A stretch of 64,000 nt of DNA from Paucibacter sp963740455 (GCA_963740455.1 CAVUEF010000017.1:62001-126000); one strand, 5' to 3'; numbered from the stretch's first letter, positions 7,033 through 16,120 are shown. Notes: generated by a model from the sequence alone, not told the origin. Numbers and translations are program-made.

Positions 7033-9396
7033 TCACGACTGAAGCAGCGTGGCCCCGCGCAGGCGAAGGGCGTTCGTGATCACCGAGGCCGAGCTCAGAC
7101 TCATCGCCAGCGCGGCGATCAGCGGCGACAGCAGCCAGCCGGTGAACGGAAACAGCACGCCAGCCGCCAACGGCACGCCCAGCGCGTTGTAGATGAAGGC
7201 GAAGCCGAGGTTCTGTTTCATGTTGGCCACTGTCGCGACCGACAGTGCGATCGCGGTCGCGATGCCGCGCAGGTCGCCCTTGACCAGCGTGAGCTGCGCG
7301 CTGTTCATCGCCACGTCAGTGCCGGTGCCCATCGCGATGCCCACATCCGCTTTGGCCAGCGCCGGGGCGTCGTTGATGCCGTCGCCGGCCATCGCGACGA
7401 CACGGCCTTCCTTCTGCAGCCGCTCGACGAGTGCCAGCTTGTCGGCAGGTTTGACCTCGCCATACACCTCGTCGATGCCCAGGCGCTTGCCGACTGCACG
7501 TGCCGTGGTCAAACCATCGCCGGTGGCCATCACGACGCGCAGGCCCGCTTTGCGCAACGCGGCCAGTGCGTCCAGCGTCGTCGCCTTGATGGGGTCGGAT
7601 ACCGCCAGCAAGCCGGCCAACTGCCCGTCCACTGCCAGGTGCATCACGCTGGCACCCTGGGCGCGCAAGGCCTCGGCCTGCGCCGCCAGTGCCACCACCT
7701 TCACGCCGAGCTGGTCCATCAGCGCCGTGTTGCCCAGGGCCAGCGCCTTGCCTTCGACCCGGCCGCGTACGCCGATGCCCGACTCCGAATCGAACTGCTC
7801 TGGCTTGTCCAGTGCCAGCCCCTGCTCGCGCGCCGCAGCGACAATGGCGGCCGCCAGTGGATGCTCGCTGCCCTGGTCGAGACTCGCGGCCAGGCGCAGC
7901 ACGTCCGCATCATTGAAGCCGACGGCGGCCACCACACGCTCGAAAACTGGCCGGCCCTCGGTCAGCGTGCCGGTCTTGTCGACGATCAGGGTGTCAATTC
8001 TGCGCAGGTTTTCGATCGCCGCCGCGTCGCGGAACAGCACGCCGTGGGTGGCGCCCTTGCCGGTGGCCACCATGATGGACATCGGCGTGGCCAGACCCAG
8101 CGCACAGGGGCAGGCGATGATCAGCACCGCCACCGCATTGATCAAGCCGTGGGCCCAGGCCGGCTGCGGCCCGAACACGCCCCACATGAAAAAGGTCAGC
8201 AATGCGACGGCGACAACCGTGACGACGAAGTAGCCAGCCACGACATCGGCCATGCGCTGCATGGGCGCGCGCGAACGCTGTGCCAGCGCCACCATCTGCA
8301 CGATCTGCGCCAGCACGGTGGCCGAGCCCACATGCTCGGAGCGCATCACCAAGGCCCCGCTGGTGTTCAGCGTGGCGCCGATCAATTTGTCGCCTGCCCG
8401 CTTGGTCACCGGAATGGGCTCGCCGGTCAGCATCGATTCGTCCACAGCGCTGCTGCCTTCGACGACCACGCCGTCGACGGGCACCTTCTCGCCCGGGCGC
8501 ACGCGCAGTTGGTCGCCGACATGCACATCGGCCAGCGGCACGTCTTGCTCCGAGCCGTCCGCGGCAATGCGACGCGCCGTCTTCGGTGCCAGGCCAAGCA
8601 GCGACTTGATCGCAGCGCTGGTCTGCGAGCGTGCCTTCAGTTCGAGAATCTGGCCAAACAGCGTGAGCGAAATGATCACCGCCGCGGCCTCGAAGTAGAC
8701 CGCCACGCTGCCGTCAACCACGAAGGTGGCCGGGAAGATTTGCGGCGCGACGGTGGCCACCGCGCTGTAGACGAAGGCCACACTGGTGCCCAGCCCGATC
8801 AACGTCCACATATTGGGGCTGCGATTGAGCACCGACTTGACGCCGCGCACATAAAAAGGCCAACCGGCCCACAGCGTTACCGGCAGCGCCAGCGCGAACT
8901 CTGTCCAGCTCTGCGTGCGCGGCTCCAGCCACCCCAGGCTGGGACCCGCCATGGCCAGCAACATCACGACCACGGTGAAGGGCAGCGTCCACCAGAAACG
9001 ATGCTTGAAGTCGATCAGTTCCGGCTGCTCTTCGTCGTCCAGTGCCGGCAACACCGGCTCAAGCGTCATCCCGCATTTGGGACAACTGCCCGGATGGTCC
9101 TGGCGGATTTCGGGGTGCATGGGGCAGGTGTAGATGGTGCCCGCTGTGGATGTCGGCATGGCTGCTGCTGGTGGCGGCACACTGCCAGTGGCATAACGCG
9201 CTGGCTCGGCTGCAAACTTGGCCATGCACTTTGCGCTGCAAAAATAGTAGGGCCGGCCGGCGTGCTTGACCTGATGCTCGGACTGCGCGCTCACGGTCAT
9301 ACCGCATACGGGGTCCTTCAGGCCTTCGGCCGGCGGCATCGCTGGCGGAGGGCGCCGCGTGTGCCCGCTGTGATCGTGTCGTAGCGGTTCGTCCAT
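7033..9396 (-). CDS. Cu+-translocating P-type ATPase with YHS and heavy-metal-binding N-domains
   Basis: 787 aa, CopA/CopF-like. A His-rich start is followed by a YHS domain (DPVCGMTV ... YYFCSAKC, residues 27-70) and a heavy-metal-binding domain (YTCPMHPEI ... GSCPKCGMTLEP, 89-115) instead of a classical HMA domain. The ATPase core has MLTGEPIPV, the metal-site IACPCALGLATP near 430, phosphorylation site DKTGTLTEG near 475, SEHPLAAAI, and AGDGINDAPALAKAD. Helices 7 and 8 carry FIYNALGVPLAAG and MSLSSAS, the YN and MSxS pattern of Cu+ exporters. It pumps Cu+ (or Ag+) out of the cytoplasm. Start ATG 9396 follows GGAGGG; the open frame runs 26 codons further but overlaps the DUF2933 gene. Confidence 0.93.
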   Translation of the reverse strand: MDEPLRHDHSGHTRRPPPAMPPAEGLKDPVCGMTVSAQSEHQVKHAGRPYYFCSAKCMAKFAAEPARYATGSVPPPAAAMPTSTAGTIYTCPMHPEIRQDHPGSCPKCGMTLEPVLPALDDEEQPELIDFKHRFWWTLPFTVVVMLLAMAGPSLGWLEPRTQSWTEFALALPVTLWAGWPFYVRGVKSVLNRSPNMWTLIGLGTSVAFVYSAVATVAPQIFPATFVVDGSVAVYFEAAAVIISLTLFGQILELKARSQTSAAIKSLLGLAPKTARRIAADGSEQDVPLADVHVGDQLRVRPGEKVPVDGVVVEGSSAVDESMLTGEPIPVTKRAGDKLIGATLNTSGALVMRSEHVGSATVLAQIVQMVALAQRSRAPMQRMADVVAGYFVVTVVAVALLTFFMWGVFGPQPAWAHGLINAVAVLIIACPCALGLATPMSIMVATGKGATHGVLFRDAAAIENLRRIDTLIVDKTGTLTEGRPVFERVVAAVGFNDADVLRLAASLDQGSEHPLAAAIVAAAREQGLALDKPEQFDSESGIGVRGRVEGKALALGNTALMDQLGVKVVALAAQAEALRAQGASVMHLAVDGQLAGLLAVSDPIKATTLDALAALRKAGLRVVMATGDGLTTARAVGKRLGIDEVYGEVKPADKLALVERLQKEGRVVAMAGDGINDAPALAKADVGIAMGTGTDVAMNSAQLTLVKGDLRGIATAIALSVATVANMKQNLGFAFIYNALGVPLAAGVLFPFTGWLLSPLIAALAMSLSSASVITNALRLRGATLLQS

Positions 9397-9400
9397 GGTG

Positions 9401-9613
9401 TCAACCCTCCTTGTCGGTGGGCTTGCTGGACGAAGCACCGTGACCGCCATGCCCGCCGTGGCCGCCGTGGCCATGGAAGAGATGCATCAGCGGGCAGGCC
9501 AGCAGCAGCAGGTAAATCCAGTTACCCGCGACATGGCCCCAGTGTTCACGCAGCACGTAGAAGCCCCCGATGGCGGCGACCATCCACAGGGCGATCTTCA
9601 GCGAGCCGCTCAT
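9401..9613 (-). CDS. DUF2933 domain-containing small membrane protein
   Basis: 70 aa. It starts MSGSLKIALWMVAAIGGFYV, has two hydrophobic segments (about 6-20 and 30-45, ending in LLLLACPLMHLFH), and then a (HGGHGG)n His/Gly-rich tail. This matches the DUF2933 family of small inner-membrane proteins found in copper-resistance operons. The His-Gly repeats and CPLMH motif could bind copper, which is inference. The stop lies 4 bp before the ATPase start, so the two are surely co-transcribed. The ATG at 9613 has only a weak ribosome site. Confidence 0.85.
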   Translation of the reverse strand: MSGSLKIALWMVAAIGGFYVLREHWGHVAGNWIYLLLLACPLMHLFHGHGGHGGHGGHGASSSKPTDKEG

Positions 9614-9728
9614 GAAGAACCACCGTCGCAGTACATATTCATCTCGAACAAATTCGCGCCACGCTTGCCGACCTGTTGCGCAGGCAACAGGCCTGGGACG
9701 ACCGGCGCGAAAGCGCGGCGCGACGCAT

Positions 9729-10256
9729 TCAGTTCACCTCGATTGTCCCTACCATGCCGCCCTCTTTGTGGCCGGGAACCAAGCAGGCATAAGTCACCGT
9801 CCCGGCCTTCGCGAATTTCCAGACAATGCCGCCGCGCTGGCCTGGCGCCAAGCGGAGCTGGTTCGGTTCCTTGTGCACCATGCCCGGCATCTTGCGCATC
9901 ATCTCGGCATGCGCGTCGATTTCTGCGGCCGTGCCGAGGATCATTTCGTGAGTGACTTTGCCCTTGTTGACGACGAAGAAGCGCACCGTCTCTCCGGCCT
10001 TGACCGTGACTTTGTCGGGTGTGAAACGCATGGTGTCGTTCATCTCGACAGGAATGGTGCGGCTAACCTTGGCCGGGTCGCCCGCCATGCCGGCCATCGA
10101 CTCGTGCATATCCATCTGCATGCCGCTCATGTCGTGCCCGGCCGCTGCGGCAGCGCCCGGTTTCGCATGGGAATCGGTGTGGTCGCCAGCGGCCATCGCC
10201 AGCGTGGTCAGCGTGGCCAGGGCCAGGATCGACATCGTTTTGTATGCAAGCTTCAT
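9729..10256 (-). CDS. Cupredoxin-domain periplasmic copper-binding protein
   Basis: 175 aa. A Sec signal peptide (MKLAYKTMSILALATL ... AMA, cleavage near 22-23) is followed by a His/Met-rich stretch (GHDMSGMQMDMHESMAGM) and a plastocyanin/azurin-type domain from about residue 65. Ligands of a type-1 copper site are visible: His in VTHEMILG, then Cys and His in TYACLVPGHKEGGM with a following Met. It likely shuttles or buffers copper in the periplasm alongside CopA and CopB, similar to CopI/CusF-type helpers of copper operons. A GGAGAA site lies 8 nt before ATG 10256. It is third in the operon after copA and copB. Confidence 0.88.
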   Translation of the reverse strand: MKLAYKTMSILALATLTTLAMAAGDHTDSHAKPGAAAAAGHDMSGMQMDMHESMAGMAGDPAKVSRTIPVEMNDTMRFTPDKVTVKAGETVRFFVVNKGKVTHEMILGTAAEIDAHAEMMRKMPGMVHKEPNQLRLAPGQRGGIVWKFAKAGTVTYACLVPGHKEGGMVGTIEVN

Positions 10257-10320
10257 TGAGACGTTCTCCGTTGAAAAAATGAACAGTAGCGGGTCGCGTC
10301 AGCGCCCGCCCGTGGGGCGA

Positions 10321-11274
10321 TCAGTACCAGAAACGCAGGCCGGCAACCCAGCGTGTGTCGCGCGTGGACTCTCCGGCGGCGCGGGCGAAGTCGGCGGTCT
10401 GGCCGAACTTGCCCGACCACTCGATGCCGACGTAGGGCGCGAACTGGCGCCGCAATTCGTAGCGCAGGCGCACGCCGGCCGTCAGGTCGGCCAGGCCGCG
10501 CCCGAGTTCGCGTTCGGGGTCGCTCTTGCCGTACAGATTGGCTTCGACGCGCGGTTGGAGCACGAGTCTTTGCGTCACCAGCAACTCGTAGTCGGCCGCG
10601 AGTTTCAGCGCCGTGCGCCCGCGGTCGCCGACATAAGCCGCGGCACGCAGATCGAACCAGTACGGCGCCAGGCCCTGCACGCCCAGAGCGAGCCAGTTGC
10701 GGTCGGGCCCTAACCCGCCGTCGTGGCGAAGGCCCAATTGGGTATCCCAGTACGGCGCGACGGCGTGACCCCAGAGCAGCTCGGTGCTGGCTTCCTGAAG
10801 CTTGCCGCCCGTGATCTTGCCGTCTGACTTGACCACCAGGCGATCGTAGTCGCGCCCGAACCAGGCAGTGAGGTCATAGGCGCCAGTGCCACGGCCCCCG
10901 GTGGTGCTGAACGCCTCGAACCGCTCGACGCGCACCGAGGCGAAAGCATGTTCGTCGGAGAACCTCAGCTGGCGTGGCCCACCCAGCGCATACGGCCCCG
11001 CTTCGAGCGTGTAGCCGCCCGAGTTGGCGTGAGGGTCACGGGCGTGCGGCGGCGCTGCGCCGCCTTGCCCCTGCATGTCGCCATGATCCATGACGGGCAT
11101 CTGTTGGCCGGCCGGCATCGACGCTGCCGCGGCAGGCGGCGCGCTGACAGCGTGTCCGCCATGGTCCGCAGCTTGCTCGGCGGCGACCGCGATCGTCGAT
11201 GCAAGCAGCAGGGCCATCGCACTCAGGTGTGCTGGCTTGAGCATGGAGTTCGTCTCGATTCGGCGCTTGCTCAT
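10321..11274 (-). CDS. copB: Copper resistance protein B (outer membrane)
   Basis: 317 aa. It has a signal peptide (LSAMALLLASTIAVAAEQ), a His/Met-rich periplasmic arm (MPVMDHGDMQGQGG), and then a CopB beta-barrel with alternating patterns (YDLTAWFGRDYDRLVVKSDG, LLWGHAVAPYWDTQLGLRHD) ending ...WVAGLRFWY with a terminal aromatic, typical for outer-membrane proteins. Start ATG 11274 overlaps the copA stop in ATGA, favouring translational coupling; MLKPAHLS at 11244 is an alternative start that would leave a shorter signal peptide. It works with the multicopper oxidase CopA in binding or export of periplasmic copper. Confidence 0.92.
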   Translation of the reverse strand: MSKRRIETNSMLKPAHLSAMALLLASTIAVAAEQAADHGGHAVSAPPAAAASMPAGQQMPVMDHGDMQGQGGAAPPHARDPHANSGGYTLEAGPYALGGPRQLRFSDEHAFASVRVERFEAFSTTGGRGTGAYDLTAWFGRDYDRLVVKSDGKITGGKLQEASTELLWGHAVAPYWDTQLGLRHDGGLGPDRNWLALGVQGLAPYWFDLRAAAYVGDRGRTALKLAADYELLVTQRLVLQPRVEANLYGKSDPERELGRGLADLTAGVRLRYELRRQFAPYVGIEWSGKFGQTADFARAAGESTRDTRWVAGLRFWY

Positions 11275-13115
11275 ACCACCACCACTTCGCGGAACATGCC
11301 CGCATCCATGTGGAGCATCAGATGGCAGTGCCAAGCCCAGCGGCCGACGGTTTCGGGCGTGGCGAGAAAGCTGATGCGTTGTGCCGGCTGAACCGGAATC
11401 GTGTGGCGGCGCGCCTGGAACGTGCCGTCGGCCTGCTCAAGCTCGCTCCACATACCGTGCAGGTGCATCGGGTGCGTCATCATCGTGTCGTTGTGCAGGA
11501 TCACGCGCACCCGCTCGCCGTAGCTCATCGCCACGGGCGTCGACTGGCCGAATTCGAGGCCGTCGAGCGACCAGGTGTAGCGCTCCATATTGCCGGTCAG
11601 GTGCAGTTCGATCTCGCGCTCGGCGCCGCGCGGGTCCATCGGGCCGCCCACCGTGTGCAGGTCGGCCAGCGTGAGCACGCGCCGCCCGTTGTTGCGCAGA
11701 CCGACGCCGGGGTCGTCCAGGTTGGTGCGCGGCGTGTCCACGCGCATGTCGGTGCTGGCGCCGTACTCGGTGCGCGCATGGCGCACCTGTTGGCTCGGCG
11801 CCGGATTCGGCGCAGCAGCCATGCCGGCCATGCCCTTCATGTCACCCATGGCACTGTGGTCCATGCCGGCCATGCCCTTCATGCCACCCATGGCGCTGTG
11901 GTCCATGCCGGGCATCGCACCCATGCCACCCATGGCGCCGTGGTCCATCCCGGCCATATCGCCCATGCTGCCCATCATGTCGGCCATCGCCAGCCATTCG
12001 CGCGGGTCGGGCGCGGGCACCGGCGCCGTGAGCCCGGCGCGCACCGCCAGCGTGCCGCGCGCAAAACCCGTGCGGTCCATGCTTTGCGCAAAGACCGTGT
12101 AGGCATCGTCCTTGGGCTCGACCAGCACATCGTAGGTTTCGCCAGGGCCGAAGCGGAATTCGTCCACCGTCACTGGTTCGACATCGACGCCGTCGGCCTG
12201 CACGACCGTGAACTTCAGTCCGGGGATGCGCACGTCGTAGAAGGTGTTCGCTGCGCCGTTGATGAAGCGCAGCCGCACCCGCTCGCCCGCACGGAACAGC
12301 CCGGTCCAGTTGCCTGCGGGTGTGGTGCCGTTCATCAGATAGGTGAGCGTCGCCGCCGACAGATCGGCCATGTCGCTCGGGTTCATGCGCATCTCGTTCC
12401 ACATCTTGCGCTTGGCCAGCGCGGCCTGCGTGCCGTCGCGTGACGCATCACGGAAGAAATCCAGCGCCGTGGGCTGATGGAAGTTGTAGTAGTCGCTCTG
12501 CGCCTTGAGCTTGGAGAGAACGCGCATCGGGTCTTCGTCGGTCCAGTCGGACAACTGCACGACATGGTCACGGTCGGCGCGGATCGTCTCTCCGTCGCGC
12601 GGTTCGATCACGATCGCACCGTACATGCCGGTCTGCTCCTGCATGCCCGAGTGCGAGTGGTACCAGAAGGTGCCGCTTTGTTCGACCTTGAAGCGGTACG
12701 TGAAGGTTTCGCCCGGGGCGATGCCGGGGAAGCTGATGCCGGGCACGCCGTCCATCTGGTAGGGCAGGATGATGCCGTGCCAGTGGATCGAGGTGGACTC
12801 CCGCATGCGGTTCGTGACGCGGATCGTCACGGTGTCGCCTTCACGCCAGCGCAGCGTCGGCGCCGGGATCGAGCCATTGATCGTGGTGGCCATGCGTGGC
12901 GCACCGGTGAAGTTGATCGGCGATTCGGCAATCACCAGGTCAAACTCGCTGCCCCGCAGCACGGCGGCACCGCCCAAGACAGCGCCCTCGGCCGCCCTGG
13001 CCGGCCTGGCAAACGGCGCCAAGCCGAGCATGACGCCACCCGCCGCCAGCCCTTGGACGAAGCGACGTCGTGCCGCCTGCGGCAACGCCAGTGCGAGGGA
13101 CTTGTGTTTGAACAT
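11271..13115 (-). CDS. copA: Multicopper oxidase CopA, copper resistance system
   Basis: About 614 aa. The N-terminus carries a Tat signal with the twin-arginine core ARRRFVQGLAAGG. Copper ligands of the multicopper oxidase fold are all present: HWHGIILP, FWYHSHSGMQEQ, HPMHLHGMW, and WAWHCHLMLHMDAGM near the C-terminus. Between cupredoxin domains 2 and 3 stands a Met/His repeat block (MDHSAMGGMKGMAGM-like units) that binds Cu(I) in CopA proteins. It oxidises Cu(I) to less toxic Cu(II) in the periplasm. The start is uncertain: ATG 13115 (MFKHKSLALAL) is preferred, with ATG 13139 possible; neither has a strong ribosome site. First gene of the copper operon. Confidence 0.93.
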   Translation of the reverse strand: MFKHKSLALALPQAARRRFVQGLAAGGVMLGLAPFARPARAAEGAVLGGAAVLRGSEFDLVIAESPINFTGAPRMATTINGSIPAPTLRWREGDTVTIRVTNRMRESTSIHWHGIILPYQMDGVPGISFPGIAPGETFTYRFKVEQSGTFWYHSHSGMQEQTGMYGAIVIEPRDGETIRADRDHVVQLSDWTDEDPMRVLSKLKAQSDYYNFHQPTALDFFRDASRDGTQAALAKRKMWNEMRMNPSDMADLSAATLTYLMNGTTPAGNWTGLFRAGERVRLRFINGAANTFYDVRIPGLKFTVVQADGVDVEPVTVDEFRFGPGETYDVLVEPKDDAYTVFAQSMDRTGFARGTLAVRAGLTAPVPAPDPREWLAMADMMGSMGDMAGMDHGAMGGMGAMPGMDHSAMGGMKGMAGMDHSAMGDMKGMAGMAAAPNPAPSQQVRHARTEYGASTDMRVDTPRTNLDDPGVGLRNNGRRVLTLADLHTVGGPMDPRGAEREIELHLTGNMERYTWSLDGLEFGQSTPVAMSYGERVRVILHNDTMMTHPMHLHGMWSELEQADGTFQARRHTIPVQPAQRISFLATPETVGRWAWHCHLMLHMDAGMFREVVVV

Positions 13116-13196
13116 GGGTGTGCTTGCTCGGATGGGCATCAAGATGCGTTGGGTGGGATTATTGCCACCCTTAGTGCACCGGACCATGACGGCCAC

Positions 13197-13212
13197 ATTA
13201 CAGCGATGTCAT
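13197..13212. promoter_or_regulatory. Putative CopR-type box upstream of copA
   Basis: Imperfect inverted repeat ATTACA-GCGA-TGTCAT (5 of 6 positions symmetrical), 82 bp before the preferred copA start. It resembles the cop box bound by CopR/CusR-type response regulators at copA promoters. No copRS genes lie in this window. The sequence is seen; the function is inferred by analogy. Confidence 0.4.
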
Positions 13213-13292
13213 CAAGCCTGCGCGTGACAGGCGGACCCTGACACTCACCGGTGCGAAGGCGCGCAATGTGGCCTTGCGATCTTGCTGGGGCC

Positions 13293-15572
13293 TTATCCCT
13301 TCGGGCCACCGCGCAGCAGCCGCATGCCATTGAAGACCACCAGCAGGCTGGCGCCCATGTCGGCGAACACGGCCATCCACATTGTGGCATTGTCGAAAAT
13401 CGCCAGCGCCAGGAACACGCTCTTGATACCCAGCGCCAATGAAATGTTCTGCCACAGCACGCGGTGCGTCTTGCGCGACAGCCGAACCGTCTCGGCGATA
13501 CGGCGCAGGTCGTCATTCATGATGACGACATCGGCGGTCTCCATCGCGATGTCAGTGCCGGCAGCGCCCATGGCCACACCGACGTCAGCCTGGGCCAGCG
13601 CCGGGGCATCGTTGATGCCGTCGCCCGTCATCGCCGTCGCGCCGTACTTCGCCTGCAGGGCCTTGATTGCGGCCAGTTTGTCTTCGGGCAGCAGGTTGCC
13701 GCGCACATCGGTGATGCCCGCCTCGCGTGCAATCGCCTGCGCCGTGGCCTGATTGTCACCACTGAGCATGACCGGTGTGATGCCCATGGCTTCGAGCTCG
13801 GCAACGGCCTGCCTGGACGACGGCTTGATCTTGTCGGCAACGGCAAAGAGCGCCAACGCGTCCGCATCCGAAGCGAGCAGGCTGACCGTGCGACCCGCCT
13901 CTTCATGCGTGCGCAGGGTGGCCTCGAGTTCGGCGGAGCACTGCCGGCGATCCTCGATCAGTCGATGGTTGCCCAGCACATAGCGCACGCCATCGACTTC
14001 GGCCTGGATGCCGCGTCCGGCCAGCGCAGTGAAGTCTTTCGCCACCACGCGATGTGGGGTGAGTCCAGCGGCGATGGCTTTCGAGACCGGGTGGTCGGAG
14101 TGGGCTGCCAGCGCCGCGGCGATGCGCTCCACCTTGGCGGCGTCGATGGCGGTGCTCAGCACCGACCACGCGACGAGGCTGGGCTTGCCTTGGGTGATGG
14201 TGCCGGTCTTGTCGATCGCGATGGCCTTGAGCTTGCGCGCCTCTTCCAGATGAACACCGCCTTTGATCAGGATGCCGCGGCGCGCGGCGGCGGCCAGCCC
14301 GCTGACGACGGTGACGGGTGTCGAGATCACCAATGCACAGGGGCAGGCAATGACGAGCAGCACCAGCGCCTTGTACAGCGCCGTCAGCCACGGCCACGCG
14401 AACAGCCAGGGGCCGAGTACGGCGACCGCAAGCGCCAGCACGAAGACTGCCGGGGTGTAGAAGGCCGCGAAGCGGTCGACGAAGCGCTGCGTGGGCGCGC
14501 GGCTGCCCTGCGCTTGTTCGACGGCGTGGATGATGCGCGCCAAGGTCGAGTTCGATGCCGCAGCAGTGACCCGGATCGACAGCGTACCGATCGCGTTGAT
14601 GGTGCCTGCGAATACGACGTCGCCGATGGATTTGTCGACGGGGATGCTCTCGCCGGTGACCGGTGCCTGATTGACAGCCGAGCTGCCGTCGACGACGACA
14701 CCATCCATCGGCAGGCGCTCGCCGGGGCGGACCCGCACCACCGCATCGAGACGGACCTGCGCCACCGGGACCGAAGCCCAGGTCGAGTCGGCTTGCTGCA
14801 CCCAGGCCGCTTCGGGCGCCGTGGCCAGCAGGCCGGAGATGGCGTTGCGGGCGCGGTCAACGGCGCGGGCCTCGATCAGCTCGGCGATGACGTAAAGCGC
14901 CATCACCATGGCAGCCTCGGGCCACTGCCCGATGACGAAAGCGCCTGCCACCGCCACCGCCATCAGCGCGTTGATGTTGAGGCGGCCGTGCCTTAGCGCG
15001 ATGAGGCCCTTCTTGAACACGTCCAAGCCAGCGAGTGCGATGGCGCCACCAGCGACAGCCAGGCCGGCGAGCTTGAACGCGAGCGTATCGGGCGCCATGA
15101 ACGACAGCAACTCGGCGCCCGCGGCCAGGGACAGGGCAGCAAGCAGTCGGGTGAGTCCGGTGATCGACTCGTGCGCGTGATCGTCGCGCGTGGCTGCGCC
15201 GCTCGGTGCTACCGCCGTTGACTCGGTTTCGGGCCAGGGCTCGATCTCGAAGCCAAGGCCGCGAATGGCTGCGACGGCAGTCTGCGTCGCAGCGTCGGCG
15301 GCGTCGATGCGCAGACTGCGCTCACCGAGCCGGAAGCCCAGACTGCGGATGCCGGCGACGCCTTCGAGCGCGCGACGTATTTCAGACTCCTCGCTGGAGC
15401 AGTCCATGGCCGGTATCCGGTAGCGCAGGCCAAGCGCGGCGCTGGAAGCCGTCGCAGCGCTCGGCGCCAACACCGGTGCGCCGCAGCAGTCGCCACATGA
15501 CCCGTCGGGTACAAAGACCGGTGCAGTATCCGCGGGCGCGCGATGCTGATGGTGGGCGTGTTGATTGGACAT
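13293..15572 (-). CDS. cadA: Zn2+/Cd2+/Pb2+-translocating P-type ATPase
   Basis: 759 aa. N-terminus rich in His and Cys (HAHHQH, then SCGDCCGAPV), followed by an HMA domain with the variant motif AMDCSSEESE typical of CadA/ZntA proteins. Core motifs: PVTGESIPV, metal-site IACPCALVISTP, DKTGTITQGKP, SDHPVSKAI, TGDGINDAPALAQAD, then MGAAGTDIAMETADVV. The last helices carry Lys in LALGIKSVFLAL and Asp in VFADMGASLLVVFNGMRLL, matching divalent-metal ATPases rather than Cu+ pumps. It exports Zn, Cd or Pb from the cytoplasm. ATG 15572 was chosen; the open frame continues upstream into the promoter. It is divergent from the MerR-type regulator gene, and its stop lies 177 bp before copA. Confidence 0.93.
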   Translation of the reverse strand: MSNQHAHHQHRAPADTAPVFVPDGSCGDCCGAPVLAPSAATASSAALGLRYRIPAMDCSSEESEIRRALEGVAGIRSLGFRLGERSLRIDAADAATQTAVAAIRGLGFEIEPWPETESTAVAPSGAATRDDHAHESITGLTRLLAALSLAAGAELLSFMAPDTLAFKLAGLAVAGGAIALAGLDVFKKGLIALRHGRLNINALMAVAVAGAFVIGQWPEAAMVMALYVIAELIEARAVDRARNAISGLLATAPEAAWVQQADSTWASVPVAQVRLDAVVRVRPGERLPMDGVVVDGSSAVNQAPVTGESIPVDKSIGDVVFAGTINAIGTLSIRVTAAASNSTLARIIHAVEQAQGSRAPTQRFVDRFAAFYTPAVFVLALAVAVLGPWLFAWPWLTALYKALVLLVIACPCALVISTPVTVVSGLAAAARRGILIKGGVHLEEARKLKAIAIDKTGTITQGKPSLVAWSVLSTAIDAAKVERIAAALAAHSDHPVSKAIAAGLTPHRVVAKDFTALAGRGIQAEVDGVRYVLGNHRLIEDRRQCSAELEATLRTHEEAGRTVSLLASDADALALFAVADKIKPSSRQAVAELEAMGITPVMLSGDNQATAQAIAREAGITDVRGNLLPEDKLAAIKALQAKYGATAMTGDGINDAPALAQADVGVAMGAAGTDIAMETADVVIMNDDLRRIAETVRLSRKTHRVLWQNISLALGIKSVFLALAIFDNATMWMAVFADMGASLLVVFNGMRLLRGGPKG

Positions 15573-15579
15573 GACACGG

Positions 15580-15610
15580 ATTTCAAACCATGGAGCGGGT
15601 GTAGAGTCAA
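15580..15610 (-). promoter_or_regulatory. MerR-type promoter of the Zn/Cd/Pb ATPase gene
   Basis: Minus-strand -35 TTGACT (15605-15610) and -10 TGAAAT (15580-15585) are separated by 19 bp, the over-long spacing that MerR-family activators correct by twisting DNA. CTC TAC after the -35 and TGGTTT before the -10 form a weak dyad in the spacer. The regulator gene is divergent 28 bp away. The -10 ends only 7 bp before ATG 15572, so the message may be nearly leaderless. Confidence 0.72.
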
Positions 15611-15637
15611 GGGCTTCTGCACACATGCGGTTGAATC

Positions 15638-16081
15638 ATGAGAATCGGCGAGCTGTCCCGCAATAGCGCAACACCCATCGACACCATTCGCTTCTACGAG
15701 CGCGAGGGTCTGTTGCCTGCGCCGGCGCGCACCGAAGGCAACTACCGTATCTACGAGGCGGCCCATGCCGACAGGCTGGGTTTCATCCGCCAGTGCCGCA
15801 ACCTTGACATGACCCTGAACGAGGTGCGGGTGCTGCTGCGCTTCAAGGATCAGTCGCAGTCGGACTGCGGTGAGGTCAACGATCTGCTCGACGAACACAT
15901 CGGACATGTCGCACAGCGTATCCAGGAACTGCGCGCGCTTGAAGCCGAACTATCGGCCTTGCGCAAGCTGTGCGCAGCACCGCGTGCGGCCGTCGATTGC
16001 GGGATCTTGCAGGGCATCGAGAAGGCTGCGGGACATGGCAGCAAGCCGGCAACCCGACGCCACGTGCGGGGCGCGCATTGA
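15638..16081 (+). CDS. cadR: MerR-family Cd(II)/Pb(II)-responsive regulator (PbrR/CadR type)
   Basis: 147 aa. N-terminal winged helix-turn-helix (MRIGELSRNSATPIDTIRFY, EREGLLPAPARTEGNYRIY), then the dimer helix and a metal-binding loop. Cysteines at 77 (SDCGEV), 112 (KLCAAP) and 121 (VDCGIL) are those used for Cd/Pb sensing; the 112-121 spacing of nine resembles PbrR more than CadR as I recall those families. It should activate the divergent ATPase gene through the 19-bp-spacer promoter. Start ATG 15638 gives a canonical MerR N-terminus. Its stop is followed by a hairpin shared with the convergent lipoprotein gene. Confidence 0.9.
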   Translation: MRIGELSRNSATPIDTIRFYEREGLLPAPARTEGNYRIYEAAHADRLGFIRQCRNLDMTLNEVRVLLRFKDQSQSDCGEVNDLLDEHIGHVAQRIQELRALEAELSALRKLCAAPRAAVDCGILQGIEKAAGHGSKPATRRHVRGAH

Positions 16082-16120
16082 CCGTTCGCAAAGCGCAATT
16101 TCCGGATGTGTCAAACGTGG

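Noticed and set aside
6907..9384. 825-codon open frame on the plus strand
   Set aside because: Mirror of the Cu-ATPase gene. Long antisense frames are expected in GC-rich genes; the translation is His/Arg/Gln-rich with no domain.
13464..14996. 510-codon plus-strand frame opposite the Zn/Cd ATPase
   Set aside because: Antisense of an intact P-type ATPase, no recognisable domain.
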